DNA of 64,000 bases, taken from assembly GCA_030685235.1 (NCBI GenBank), contig MU839084.1, positions 558,001 through 622,000 on the forward strand. Reading direction: 5' to 3'. Shown one piece after another: positions 23,372 through 35,520 of this stretch. The notes under the pieces are model-generated. The model did no database searches. It was not told where the DNA came from and saw only the letters and a list, made by a program, of their open reading frames with translations. Made by a program: the position numbers and the translations under genes. The number at the start of each line of letters is the position of its first letter. Position 1 is the first letter of the stretch. The stretch is from Copromyces sp. CBS 386.78 (lineage: Eukaryota; Ascomycota; Sordariomycetes; Sordariales; Sordariaceae).

Positions 23372-26033
23372 ATGCGCACTCCACGAGTTGCCATATTGGT
23401 TGTCTTCTTCTCCGCCTCGGTGTTCCTCTTTTGTCGCGCCATAGCGTCATCCCGCCGTGCGAGCCCAGCAGTTTCGCATCTATCACCTGAACCCTCGAGG
23501 TTGCGATCCTTCTTCTCCTTTAGAGCACCCTTTACACTGTTTCCTCCCAATGCAGCCATTAGTCTCTTCGACGACAACAGCACCTTTTTCCCAGCGCGGC
23601 CTGCGATATTTGGGCCACCACTCCCGAAAGACGGGCTAAGTGGACAACTTTGGGCGGGGAGTGGATTTACAGATGACAATCTCCAAGATGGTCAAGGTGA
23701 AGGCGAGCTTGGATGCAGCGATGTGGTGGGGTGGGAGGGTGCCCCGGGCCGACTGTCTATCAAGACGTCGAAGCAATCACCAACAGGAGACACGACTGGC
23801 AGTACCACATCCGATCACGAAAAGTTCAAGAGGAGCAGCGTTGTAGGCGGTCCTGCTATTGACCACAAGGCCACCTCGAAAATACACTCAAGCAAATTGG
23901 ACGTGGAAACGGTGGTCGATGACGGGACAGACGATTACCTACACCAAGGATTTCGAGCAGACAAAGGTGCTTTCGTCGACACTCTCACAAGTTCGAGCTC
24001 AGCCCATGCAGATATCCAGTCGATACAGGAGACAGCCGAGATAACCGGCAAGGTTGTGCTATTGAGCCGAGGCGGTTGTGGTTTCCTCGAAAAAGTGAAA
24101 TGGGCACAGCGGCGCGGAGCGATTGCACTCATTGTTGGTGATAACCAGAAAGGCGGGCCACTTATTCAAATGTCCGCACGCGGTAATGTTGATAACGTTA
24201 CTATCCCATCTGTTTTTACCTCTAGAACTACTGCCCACCTCTTATCTTCCTTGATGCAACCGGGAAGCTTCCTTCAAGATGTTCTCGACGAGAGCGGTCA
24301 TCCGGTTTCCGACGCCCAGCATTCTGGCAAGACCAAGAAAAGAAAATCGTCTAAATGGTCCGCAAAGCACGCCAGGTCTATACCTGAAACAAACACCAAA
24401 CGACAGTTGACCAAGGTGACAGGTTCCCAAGGAAGCGTGGCAGATGGTGGTGCTGGATCCAGCCCTTCGCACAGAAGCTGGTTTTCGCGACTCTTTCATT
24501 GGGGGCCCGGCAGTGACAGCGCAACTGATAAAAGCCGACCTCCAAGCAGCGGCTCTTTGGATTGGGTCATAGTGGATGACTGGAGCGACGAAAAAGATAA
24601 AGTGATCAAAACTGGTCTTGACAAGGCTTCCAAGAGCAGTGGCGATGATTCTGCTTTGGCTTCGGACTCCAGCCGGAACCGTGAAGATGGTTTCCAGATT
24701 GGTGTTCAGGATTGGCGCGACCCTGATTTGGCCTCGTCTTCCTCCAAGAATAGCGCATCCTCTGCTCGCCTTGGTGGTGGTAGTTCGGCCGATGATGAGC
24801 AACAGGGTGGTACTTCCGGCGCTACCTCGAAGCAATCCGGCAAAACTGGTCAAAATGATGCGAGCGGGCCGCAAGGAGGCAGCATTACTCCTGGTAGCGG
24901 TCGATACGACCCCGAGGCCTTGACGAGCTCGCAGTCTGGACATCGGAACGCCGACTCTTCCTCAAGTTCCTCTGGTGGATTGATGTCCAAGATATTCGGT
25001 GACGACGATGGCGAAGATTTTCCTCCGTATGAAGTACCGTCTCCCTACACCGAGAAACCATCTTCACCTCCAGCTGAGATTAACCAGGCGGGACATCACG
25101 AAGGCTTATGGATTATTATAACACCCACAAGTGGCGCTAGTCCGTTTTTCGACACTCTTCTTGTCCTCGTAATAAGCCCTCTTATTACTCTGACAGTCGT
25201 CTACGCTCTTCTTATACTACGTGCCAAAATCCGCAGACGGAGATGGAGGGCCCCGAAATCCGTTGTCGAACGTCTTCCGGTACGGACTTACCATACCGTT
25301 CCTCGTTCACCAAGTCAATCGTCGAGGGTGCCATCTCCCAGCGGGGCTTCAACCCCTACGACACCATTACTCCAAGGACCATCTCGTTCATCTCGGCCAA
25401 GGTCCCGTACAACGACGGGAATACCTGAACCCGCGGATTTGTTGAGAGTGGACAGTGCCCTGCAAGCGGCAAGGGTGCCGGCCCACGAGAAGGGAGCCAC
25501 TCGCGCTAGCCAGTGGAAGAAGTACATGGGACGGCAGAGGGAGTGCGCCATTTGCCTGGAGGAGTACGTGGATGGTATTAGCAGGGTAATGAGCTTGCCC
25601 TGCGGTCATGAGTTCCATGCGGAATGCATGTAAGTGACATCCTCCATATGCCCCCGAATATTCGGATGGATCTTCAGGCTAACAAAACAATAGCACCCCT
25701 TGGCTCACTACTAGGCGCCGCACATGCCCTATTTGCAAAGGCGATGTCGTCAGGTCCTTGGCACGAGGGTCTTCATCTAATCCACGATATGAGCCATACC
25801 GTGATGATGATAGTGATGAGGATGACGGTGGTGAGGCTTCTGGATCCGGGGACCCCATGTTCAGATCCGACTCCCCGGCGAGAAACACTGATATTGAACA
25901 AGGAAGGGCTGCGGCGTCAGCTCCGGAGAGAGGGCGCGGCGGATTTGATGTTAGTGATGGATGGTTCAGTGCTTTGTCAAACAGTCTCGGAGCTAGGCCG
26001 ACCTTTCTAAGCCGGAGGACAGACAACTCGTGA
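23372..26033 (+). CDS. PA-domain, transmembrane RING-H2 E3 ubiquitin ligase
   Basis: Two exons, 23372-25629 and 25694-26033, give 865 aa; the 64-bp intron splits the Ile codon inside the RING. Domains in order: a signal peptide or anchor (residues about 7-25, VAILVVFFSASVFLF), a protease-associated (PA) domain around 205-310 (GKVVLLSRGGCGFLEKVKWA is diagnostic), a long Ser/Gly-rich low-complexity region, a transmembrane helix near 593-615 followed by basic residues (KIRRRRWR), and a RING-H2 domain from Cys725 (CAICLEEY, CGHEFHAEC, CPIC). This layout is that of the RNF13/GRAIL-type endomembrane ligases. The PA domain would face the lumen and the RING the cytosol. The substrate is unknown. The acidic tail ends the protein. 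Confidence 0.92.
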
Positions 26034-27289
26034 GTTCGAGCAAGCGCATTGATAAAGGGAGACATCTCGGGAGGTCATCATAGCATACGGATTTTGGTTG
26101 GGACTTGGATCGCAGCGGTTCAAAGCTGCAGGGATGTTTGTTGCTTTTTGTGATGCTGCATTTTACAAAGACAACACAGGCAGGGAGCATTTGCGGGCAT
26201 CGGATACAGACAAGCGTCGGAAGTAGTCCTCGAACTTAGGACGCAATGTTATCATCCCACGTTCGTTAGTTGGAGCAATCAACCAGATTGGTTCTTTGGG
26301 TTTGTTCAGTGTCAGTCTGGCCCTCGTTACGGTTTGTGTAAGCCGCAATCATGGGGGGCGATGGTGTTGTGAACGCCTTTACTACATCCTGTTTCAAGTC
26401 TTGTGCGGCCGTTGACCATTTCATGCATTGAAGGTAACTATCACCATTACCATGAACACTATCCGTTCCTCTTGGATGATAAGTATGTGTAGTTCTTCCA
26501 TTTACCCTGCCTTTCTCCGTTACCTTCATAGTTCAATTTAGGTGATCTTGACCACCAAGAAGAATCTTGTGAACTTGGACATCCAATCTACCTAGTCATT
26601 TGCAGAACGGCATGACGGTTCAGTGAACATGGATGCAAAACCAGAACCAACAAACATCAGTCACGAATCAAAACTGGCTGAGATTAAAGCGAATCATAGA
26701 TGAAGTGGTTATAAATTTCCTCCAAATATTTACAAATGGTTTGATCGTCATATTGTTCTTTTGACCTGCGTGGTGGTGAGAGGAAGACGGGAGGAGGAGG
26801 GTTAGGGTAGTTTTCCACACCGTGCTCACCTTGGCTATCTCACGCCTAACCGAAGCACACCGAGAACTCTGAACGTGTAGTCATTCTCGCGATTTCCACA
26901 CTGGAAAATAAACAATAGCAAACTGCTCTTTCTCTAATTAGTGGCAGATTGAGGTGCGATGAAATAAATGCGCGAGATGCTCGAGCCGTTTGTTTAGGTC
27001 ATCCGTTTGCGGCGCGGTCCGTCTAATCGAAAACCAACACAACGTCGCTCTTTCTCTCCGTTACAAACCTCGAATCGCACGTCCTCCCTGTCACTGACGG
27101 CTCACGCACCTAATTTTAACCCTTTTCTCTCCACGATGCAAAATACACTCACCTATTGGTGATTCAACACCATTTGCTTCCGCACGCCAACCTCATTTCT
27201 TCGTTCTTCTCGGTCCATCCTCGATTACCCACCCATGGTGAGGCACTGCATCCGTCGTTCTCTTCATCAACTGTCTCTCGCATTCAACC
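26034..27289. other. Intergenic, 1.3 kb, no gene seen
   Basis: This lies between two + strand genes and presumably holds the RING ligase 3' UTR and the apc5 promoter. Short minus-strand frames at 26163-26529 lack support. Confidence 0.5.
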
Positions 27290-29835
27290 ATGGCACGTTA
27301 CCTCACGCCGGCCAAAATTGGCCTTCTAGCTTTGATTGAGCTTTACGTCGAAGAAGCGGTACCCAGAGACGCGATCATTCCAGTCCTGAGCTTCCTCACC
27401 TCCCACATCCTCGACAGCGATTTGCAAAGCACGACGTCGACATCTACGCCAGGCACAGGCGTAGCAAACCGATGGCAAAGAGCTGAGCGCAGCATCGGAC
27501 TGGTCGTTTCCGTCAAAGATTTTGAGGACCTCTTGCTTCCCTTTCCGGCGGTAGATCGGCTGCCCGGCCGTCGTCTGTGGGACAGGTTTCTAGAGAAGCT
27601 ATGGGCCATCGATTCTCTTGATGCATTGCAAGAGTTCTTTTCCCTTCGGCCACGAGTGTTGGCGCGAACCAGGGAGGAACTGCGCCGACTGGCAGAGGCT
27701 GGAGAGGAAGCGCCAACTGGTATACTTCTGGCCCGAAATTCACCCCTGGGAGCTTTTGTTAGGAAAGCGGTGTTGGAGTTCACCAGGTTGCAGTTTCATC
27801 ACTCGGCGGAACTGTGGAAGGCGTTCGTCAAATACCGCCAGCCTACGGTCGCTTACTGGAGGAGACGGAATCCTCATTGTGGGAGACTCAGTTTCGACTC
27901 GGTGTTGATGGAGGGCCAGCATGAATGGGGGTCTTTCACGGATGGAATCGCTGTGACGGCATACGGTGGTATGCTCATGGGGCAAGAAGACGACGCGCTA
28001 CCGGTCAGCACGGATGATGTTGAGAGTCTCCTAGAGTTCCAGATCGATCAGATCCAGAGTATGTTGCTCCCCTGTCACTCGCCTAGAGGAGTTGATGATC
28101 ATCTAACGACAAGCAGAGTATGGTGCAAGAGTACCCGCGGAGATCAAGGCGAAGTTCCACGCCATGCTGAGGGACAGCCACGTCGTTCCCAGTCTGTCCC
28201 ATTATCTCAAGTAAGCTTCCACTATCCAAAACTGACAGCTTGCGAGCAGATGCTAACATCTAAAGCTTCTCGGATGCTTGGAGATCCGGTGACTATCCAT
28301 CGGCGTTCGACTACCTCCATAGATACTTCGACTACACCATGCAAAACCGCGACCGTCTTTTCTACCACTACGCTCTCATGAACCTGGCAATCGTACAGTC
28401 AGACTTTGGCTGCCACAAGGAGGCAATGGCAACCATGCTCGAGACCATCTCCACCGCTCGAGAGAACAAGGACAATACCTGCCTCAACTTCTGTCTGAAC
28501 TGGTTCTATCACTTCGGCCGAGCACACCCAGATCTCGTCCAGGATCTCGAAGCCAACAGCATGATCGGAAGCGGCAAGGAAGCTCTCGCCTTCCTCCGAG
28601 CGAAAGCCAAAGAAACCGGCATGCTCGTCCTCCGGAGTTCCGCCCTCCTCAGCGAAGCCAAGCTCAACATGGCCAACGGCGAAAGCATAGCCGGCGCCAT
28701 GGAGCATCTCGTGCGCAGTTCACAAATCATCGTCGAAAGAAACATGAAGAGCCTCTTCGGCTCGCAACTATCCGTCACCACCTCGCTCTGGGATCGCCTC
28801 GGCATCTCCTACCTCTCCAGCATGACCAGCGAAGTCTTTCTGCGCGTGCACGCCCCCAGCGCCTGCTTCGACGACGAGCTGAAGATGGTCTGCCGCCTCG
28901 CCGGGACGCTCGCCGGTAAAGGCAAGTACGACGAAGCCTTCGCCAAGCTCGAGGACGGCATCGACAAGAACGCGCTCCGCGCCGCCAAACCGAACCAGTA
29001 CTGGCACCTCTACCGCGGGCTCGTCAAGCTGCGGCGCGACCTGCATCGCAACGACCTCGACACCGTCGAGACGCTGCTCGCGCAGCTGCTGCAGGTCGGC
29101 TCCGAGGAGCTCGACCCAGACGTGGTGTTCATCATCGACTCGCTGCACATCGAGGCGCTGATACGACGGAAAAATTTTGATGCCGCGTACGAGAAGATCG
29201 AGCGATTGATTGCGAAGTTCCGTGATGACCACCGAGATCTGTCGCTGCGTATTCGGTTGCTGCTGGTAAAGGCACACTTGTTTGATGCTATGGGCAGACC
29301 GGACCGGGGGTTTTCGATCACCATGCGCGCAGCGAGCCTTGCGTGGAGGGCACGGCTGCTCACACTGCTGTGGCAGGCTGTGGGCGCTCTGGCGAATATT
29401 CTCAACGCGATGGGCGAGTTCCCTGCCGCTGTGCAGCTCGTGGAAGCAGTGCTGCCAAGATCGATGGAGTCGGAGAATGCCTTCAACACGGGTATGCTGT
29501 ATAGTATCCTAGCGGACGCCAGGATGGGGCAGGCTGGAAAAGCTAGAAAGGCTGGGCAGGCGACGAGGACGACAAAGGGTGAAGTATCAGGACCGGCAGC
29601 GTCAAGCGTGACGAACAACAAAAGAACCGTATTCTTTAAGAATGCAGATGAAGCGCTAAAGTGTGCATTCAACCACTTCTCTGCAGCGGAAGATCTGGAG
29701 AAGCAGTGCGAGACGTTGGCGAAGAGGGGGACGCTGATGAAAGTACTGGGGGATCATGCTCGAGCGGAGGAGTTGGCAGCGCGGTATATGGGTTTGAGGA
29801 GGCAGAGCTCATCGAGGGATCATTCTGGCTTGTGA
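27290..29835 (+). CDS. apc5: Anaphase-promoting complex subunit 5
   Basis: Three exons, 27290-28058, 28117-28210 and 28266-29835, give 810 aa. The introns are GTATGT...AGCAG and GTAAGC...TAAAG, the second with a GCTAAC branch site. Apc5 is a scaffold subunit of the anaphase-promoting complex (cyclosome), the ubiquitin ligase that degrades securin and cyclins. Seen: the N-terminal LTPAKIGLLALIELY segment characteristic of Apc5, and a C-terminal half made of helical TPR-like repeats starting around the FDYLHRYFDY segment. The ATG lies in CAACCATGGC, a strong context. It neighbours cox13 and apn2, as in other Sordariomycetes MAT flanks. A Lys/Thr-rich insert lies near the C-terminus. Confidence 0.9.
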
Positions 29836-30472
29836 TGGATGGATGGAGCGAAGAGGGTCTTGTAAGTTGTGAGGTGGCTTGGATTGGGCTCAATGAAACT
29901 CCACCCGGAAGCCCGTATGGTGTAGTTCAGTTGTAATGACTTATGAGGAATGGACAAGATATTGTTGCTGGCCCTGGAGTCAGATGTTTGTTATCATCGA
30001 TAGAGGCTTGGATGTGTGCCCCTTGGCTTTATGTCTTCATACCCCTACTTCAAATGGATCGAATCATAAGAGCTCTCTGAGACTCGTCTTTTGATGCCAC
30101 CCAGCAATAAGAAGTGAAGCAGGTGGGCTTCTTCTCTAGACATAATATTTCACAAGGAATGAAACAATAAGGATGTCAATCATATGACTTGCCAGGGCCC
30201 AGGGCCCAATCTCATGATACAGTAAAAAGGATATAATCATTTGGGGGCCGGTGTTGGGGGTCGGTGTATGTAATGGTGCTTCAAGCACTCTTAACTACTT
30301 CCGTCCCTTCCACATCTTCTATTCACAGTTCCGTTCCGTCTGCTCTAACTACATGCTAACTGTAGTTTGCTTCTTGTCCTGTCCCTCCTTGTATTCCAAA
30401 AATCCAGGGATGATGCCAGTCTAGCAAGCAAGGGCAGACGTGATGGTCGTGAAGCTCGCATTAACAAGCCAC
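29836..30472. other. Convergent intergenic region (apc5/cox13 3' UTRs)
   Basis: About 640 bp between convergent stop codons. I see no further feature. Confidence 0.5.
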
Positions 30473-31362
30473 TTACGTGACCTTGTCGCGGTTGTGGTAG
30501 TTAACAGACTCGTTCCAGCTAAATGGGGTCGGGCTCGGTTAGTTACTTGTTGCCATAGAGCAATGGAGCTCCATGGATTCGTCCAAAGCTTCCTCGTGAG
30601 GTTTCGGGTGGTTTGAGCACGTACAAGAGAGTCTTGTCACCATCGCCCCAGGGGTAGTTGCGGGTGCGGATGTTCTGGTAGGGGTACTCGGTGCGCTCCT
30701 CAAGAGGGGGGAGGTGGGACCAGTGCTCCCAATGCTCGTTGTAGAGGGTATAGGCGTTGTAGCCGGCGAGGGCAAGGGCAGGGGGGATGCCGCTGAGAAA
30801 GAAGGTGAGTTTCGTTAGCTTATCGTGTTCCCGTTCCCCTTTTCTTGTCCCTCACTCCATCAAGCATTTCGTCGGTGTTGACTGTTGATCCCCCTTCGTT
30901 CTTTTCGGCGGTGCGCATCGTTATGACGTTGTTATCATGCGTTCGCTCGAGCGTGCATTGGAGCGCGGTGGAGCTTCGTTCGAGCTACATGAAGCTCCAG
31001 CTCCTTCAGAGCTCGGGGGATCCATCCGGGAAAAACCACGCAACGGGGATTTGGGGGGAAGGCAGGGAATGCGCATACTAGAGGGAAATCTTGCGCCAGA
31101 GCTCTGTATGGTGACTCCCGGTTAGCATTCCCGTCCATTCGAGATCCGGGGTTGGCAATTGGCAAGGGCGGGTGGTGGGTTAGGGCGCACCGGTGGTCTC
31201 GGCGGCGTGCTGCTTGACAGCCTCACGCTCACGGACGAAGGCGTTCTTGCCGGTGCCGGTGGCAGGGGTGCTGGCGAAGCGGCGCTGGACGGTCTGGCGG
31301 ACCGCGGGGGCGCGGAGGTTGGCGGCGAGGCGCGCGAAGAACATCTGGCGTTGGGCGAACAT
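30473..31362 (-). CDS. cox13: Cytochrome c oxidase subunit VIa (Cox13)
   Basis: Four exons on the minus strand, 31362-31191, 31103-31079, 30792-30625 and 30518-30473, give 136 aa. Exon 2 is only 25 nt; the splice sites are GTGCGC/ACAG, GTATGC/CTCAG and GTACGT/TTTAG. Cox13 (COX6A) is a nuclear-encoded single-pass subunit of complex IV in the inner mitochondrial membrane. Seen: an Arg/Ala-rich presequence ending around RRFAST, the LWRKISLYGIPPALALAGYNAY membrane region (ELWRKISLY spans two introns), and the family signature IRTRNYPWGDGDKTLFWN near the C-terminus. It lies tail-to-tail with apc5 and head-to-head with apn2, the usual MAT-flank order. Confidence 0.94.
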
Positions 31363-32111
31363 GGTGTCCGTATTCGTTGTGTGTCGATTACAGGTGGTGT
31401 TGTAGGAGTGGTAACGAGGTGGATGCGGAATCAGCACAAGCAAAGGTTGTAGCAACGGGCCCCACTTTTTCCCTCCTGCGCTTGACGGCTTCTCGTGACT
31501 CCGGGTGCGAAGTGAGGTCAGAGACCGATCAGCTCACCTCGGGTGGGTGGGTTGCAGGCTGCCCATGGGGTGTGGCTGGAGTGCAAAGGCGGTCAAGCTC
31601 AAGCCACACTGGTTAGCTGCACGTTCCCGTTGACAACGGGTCACGAAAGCTGCGTCTTGGCAAAGAGCAGCTGCCTGTCAGCTTGTCAGGTGACTTCGTG
31701 TGCTCGAAAGGGTGGGTCCCACCATTCAAGTGCGCAATTGGAACGCACGGGCCAGTCGTTCGCTTGTGGCCGGCGCGAAGTGGTCGACGTCGTTTGTCGT
31801 TTGCCGCGTTTGCGTCGAGTTGTGGCAAACTCCAAGAGACTCGAGATACCGGTCCATGTAGCGACGTGAGGGAAGATTCTTCTTCCCGGTAAACAGTCTT
31901 TTTGGCTATATTCTGCTCAAGATCCCAAGACCTGAGAATTGCTCATGAAAAGCCAACAACTGAGACGGCAGCCCATGTCCCTCCTCTGCTTCTCGTGTGG
32001 CCACTGCAATTCCCAACACCGCACCCGGCTACCCGAGTGACTCTATTGTACCCCTAACCCTGGTCGTATGAGAACAGTTCCCTTGAACATCGCCGAACAA
32101 GAGCTTTGAAA
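31363..32111. promoter_or_regulatory. Divergent cox13/apn2 promoter region
   Basis: About 750 bp separate the start codons of cox13 (-) and apn2 (+), so both promoters must lie here. I recognise no specific element. Confidence 0.5.
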
Positions 32112-34310
32112 ATGGGGTTACGGATCACGACGTGGAATGGTGAGGTCCCCTCGCGTGTTTTTGCTGCTTCTTGCCTTGCCTTGTCTAACTCATACATGTG
32201 TAGTGAATGGTATCAGGTCAGTACCAACACGACAAGCTGTCACCATGAACCGACTCTGACCCCATCTCAAGAAATCCATTCAGTTACCAGCCATGGCGGG
32301 AGAATCGCACGTTCCAGTCCATGTTCGACACCTTGGAAGCCGACATTGTGGTTATGCAGGAGACCAAGATTCAGCGAAAAGACTTGAGAGATGACATGGT
32401 CTTAGTCCCCGGCTGGGATGTCTACTTCAGCTTACCTAAGTACAAGAAAGGTTACTCAGGAGTTGCAATCTACACTCGTTCCTCGAAATGCTGCCCGATA
32501 CGAGCCGAAGAAGGCATAACTGGCGTTCTGTGTCCCCCGAACTCGTCCACAAAGTTTCGCGACCTGCCCGCCGATCAGCAAATTGGTGGTTATCCCACTC
32601 CCAGCCAACTCTCCAGCGACGTAGACGAAGCTCAACTCGACTCCGAAGGAAGATGTGTAATCTTAGAGTTCCCTGCCTTTGTCCTCATCGGTGTATATAG
32701 CCCGGCTACGAGAGATGAGACCAGGACTGAGTTCCGTCAGGCTTTCATCGGCGCCATGGATGCGAGAGTTCGCAACCTTGTCGCCATGGGGAAGGAAGTT
32801 TTTCTTTGCGGCGACCTCAACATCATTAGAAACGAAATGGATACCGCCGGCCTACCAGAACGGTTGAAAAAGGAGGCCATGACACTCGACGACTTCATCT
32901 CAACCCCTTCACGCCGGTTCCTGAACCAAATCGTCTTTGGTGGCCGAGTGATTGGTGAGCCAGACGAGGGACGAGAGAAGCCCGTTCTTTGGGATCTTTG
33001 CAGAGAGTTTCATCCAAGGCGACCGGGCATGTATACGTGCTGGGAAACAAGGAAGAACGCAAGGCCAGGGAACTTTGGAAGCCGAATCGACTACGTCCTC
33101 TGTTCCTCCGGAATCAAAGACTGGTTCGTCGACGCCAACATCCAAGAAGGTCTCTCAGGATCCGACCACTGCCCCGTCTATGCTACCATTAGCGACAGTG
33201 TCAGCAAAGACGGTGCCACCATCCCCATCACAGACCTCATGAATCCGGAGGGCATGTTCAAGGATGGACAACGCCAGCGTGAATGGTCTCAAAAAGACTG
33301 TCTGCCTATCTCAGCGAAGCTTATCCCAGAGTTCAACCGACGGCAGAGCATCAAGGACATGTTCTTCAAGAAGAAAACGCCGTCCACCACAGCCAAGTCA
33401 GCCACCCCAGCCGTCGACGGCCAAGACACATCCGATCCTGCCAATACATCTTTCGCCTCAGTGACAGCCATTGCTACACTACAGGAGGCCGTCATTCCAG
33501 CACCGTCTCCGAAGCAGACGTTATCTCAGTCGACTACAACCGAGCCAGCATTATCGCAAACATCCCCCCATCCAAAAAGACGGGCTGAGCAACCTGCATC
33601 ATCGATACGGTCACCGAAGAAAGCCAAGACGGCCCTCGCCAAGCAGCCATCCTCGAAAGCCGGGCCAGGCCCATCGCAAAATACACTCATGGGCTTCTTC
33701 AAACCAAAGACTCCAACTCCCAGTGTCAACCCGGAGAACCAGCCTGCCCCTATAAACGGAAACAATTACTCTCCCGCAACGATAGCCGAAATAACAACAG
33801 GAGACAATCCATCTCCAGCGGAAGGAAGCCAACCAAGGTCACCGTTCCAGACCGACGACGTCGAAGAGTGGAACGGAAACGCCGCCGGATCTAAAACCAC
33901 CAGCTCGGCCACACACAAAGCAACCACTGCCGCCGTGGAGGAAGGCAAGGTCTTCGACCCCATCCAGAACAAAGAGTCTTGGTCCAAGCTGCTCGGCAAG
34001 AGGGTGGTTCCCAAGTGTGAGCACGGCGAGGATTGCATGAGCTTGGTGACCAAGAAGCCGGGGATCAACTGTGGTATGTGATGTTGTTTCTCTCCTCTAT
34101 CTCTTCTTTCGGTTGGCTTCCTTCCCTCCATCCCTGCCTTCAACCATTTTGAAGACATTCAAGCTAACTGTCCTCGATTCTGGTTTCGTTACAGGCCGAT
34201 CCTTCTACATGTGCGCTCGACCCCTCGGACCGTCTGGCGACAAGGAGACAGGCACGGAGTTCCGGTGCAAGACGTTTATATGGAGTAGTGACTGGAGTGG
34301 GCGGCATTAG
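32112..34310 (+). CDS. apn2: AP endonuclease 2 (class II, ExoIII family)
   Basis: Four exons, 32112-32139, 32204-32216, 32272-34073 and 34195-34310, give 652 aa. Exon 2 is a 13-nt microexon needed to build the WNVNGIRNPF motif. Apn2 cleaves abasic sites and trims blocked 3' ends in base-excision repair. Seen: WNVNGIR, the metal-binding Glu44 in VMQETK, GDLNI, and GSDHCPV (Asp-His near 312-313), all of the ExoIII fold. A disordered Ser/Pro/Lys-rich region follows, with a canonical PCNA-interacting box QNTLMGFF near 483-490 and a looser QSIKDMFF. The C-terminal zf-GRF finger (CEHGEDC...NCGRSFYMCARP...FRC, about 605-652) is split by the last intron. It is the standard left neighbour of the MAT genes. 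Confidence 0.95.
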
Positions 34311-35520
34311 GTGGTCTCAAGCTCGTGTTGGGTGGCATTACAATGGATCGGCATGGGGATTGGAGATGGAGGTGTTGTAGATGTTGACAATGGAAGATTA
34401 TTCCAGATCAGAACATTCATCTTGTTGGTAACTGAATGCGATTGTATGCCTTTCGATGTCACGCATGCGAGTCGTCGTGAATACCATGTCCATTTGCTGT
34501 TACACAGCTACTCTGCCGCCTCGTGATTTGTCGTTGGGAAATGGGCCGCCGCCCTCTACGGGTGATACTCCAGAATGTTCAACATCTCCCTTGGTCCCCT
34601 TTTTTGCGAGAGGCGGGAAGTAGACAAAGCAGCGAAGTCCAACTGGCGGAAGGACGGGACAGTTTTAAGCATAAACGATCCAAGCAAGCAAACCAGAATT
34701 TGTCAAGCGAATGAATGTCACAAGGTCATGCATACTACGAAGTTGAGTTTTTTAATAATACATTTTTTTTTTTTTTAATTTTTTTTTTTTCTCTTGTGCT
34801 CCACCTATGCTACCTAGACGAGCGAAATATGCTCCTGAGACTTTGATGAACGAACCATGATATGCGCCAGCCACCCCGCGCTCCTAATATGCTAGCAACA
34901 AAGGAAAAGAAAGACCAAATATGAGACCAGAAACACCGACCCCCCTTGGATATCATTGACCGATGCGCCATGTAAAAACAAACCAGACCCTGCCCATCCC
35001 TGATGCGAAAGAGACAAAAGCCAACCCCGTTATGCTCCTCCGCTATGTGACTTGTGTGGCACCTTGAGATGCCCTCTACCGAACCGAACCGAAATGCGAA
35101 TAATGTGCACCACCATGCTGCTTCCTGATGAGAAAAGACTGTCGAACTGTCAAGCCCCAATTCTGACCGACCCAGTGCATATGTCGCACCGCCCGTTTTG
35201 CCCCTTCCGCTAAGATCCCGCTCCGAAAAAAAAACGGTGAGATGTCGAAGGAGAAAATAGACGCCAAAAGTGTGGATGAGCTAGTGCCGATGAGACAGGC
35301 GCTGAACTGTCGAGGAAAATGTGTTGTGCTTGCTGTGACTCTGACAAAGAACGAACCAAGGAAATGCGAACCATGAGAAAAAGAAACCGAAACACATTAC
35401 TGTGTCCCATATCCATGCCGGTGCCAAAGTCTTGTCATCGTATGCAGAAGTCTGATAGCCAAACCCAAGAAAGACGAGGCGAAGGTGACTCTACGATGAT
35501 GTCAAAACTGAGATCCAGCC
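34311..35520. other. apn2 to mat a-1 convergent intergenic region
   Basis: About 1.2 kb between convergent stop codons. It contains a long T-rich tract (about 34755-34790, T runs broken by AA) and otherwise no frame with support. The left border of the mating-type-specific DNA probably lies here, but it cannot be placed without a sequence of the other mating type. Confidence 0.5.
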
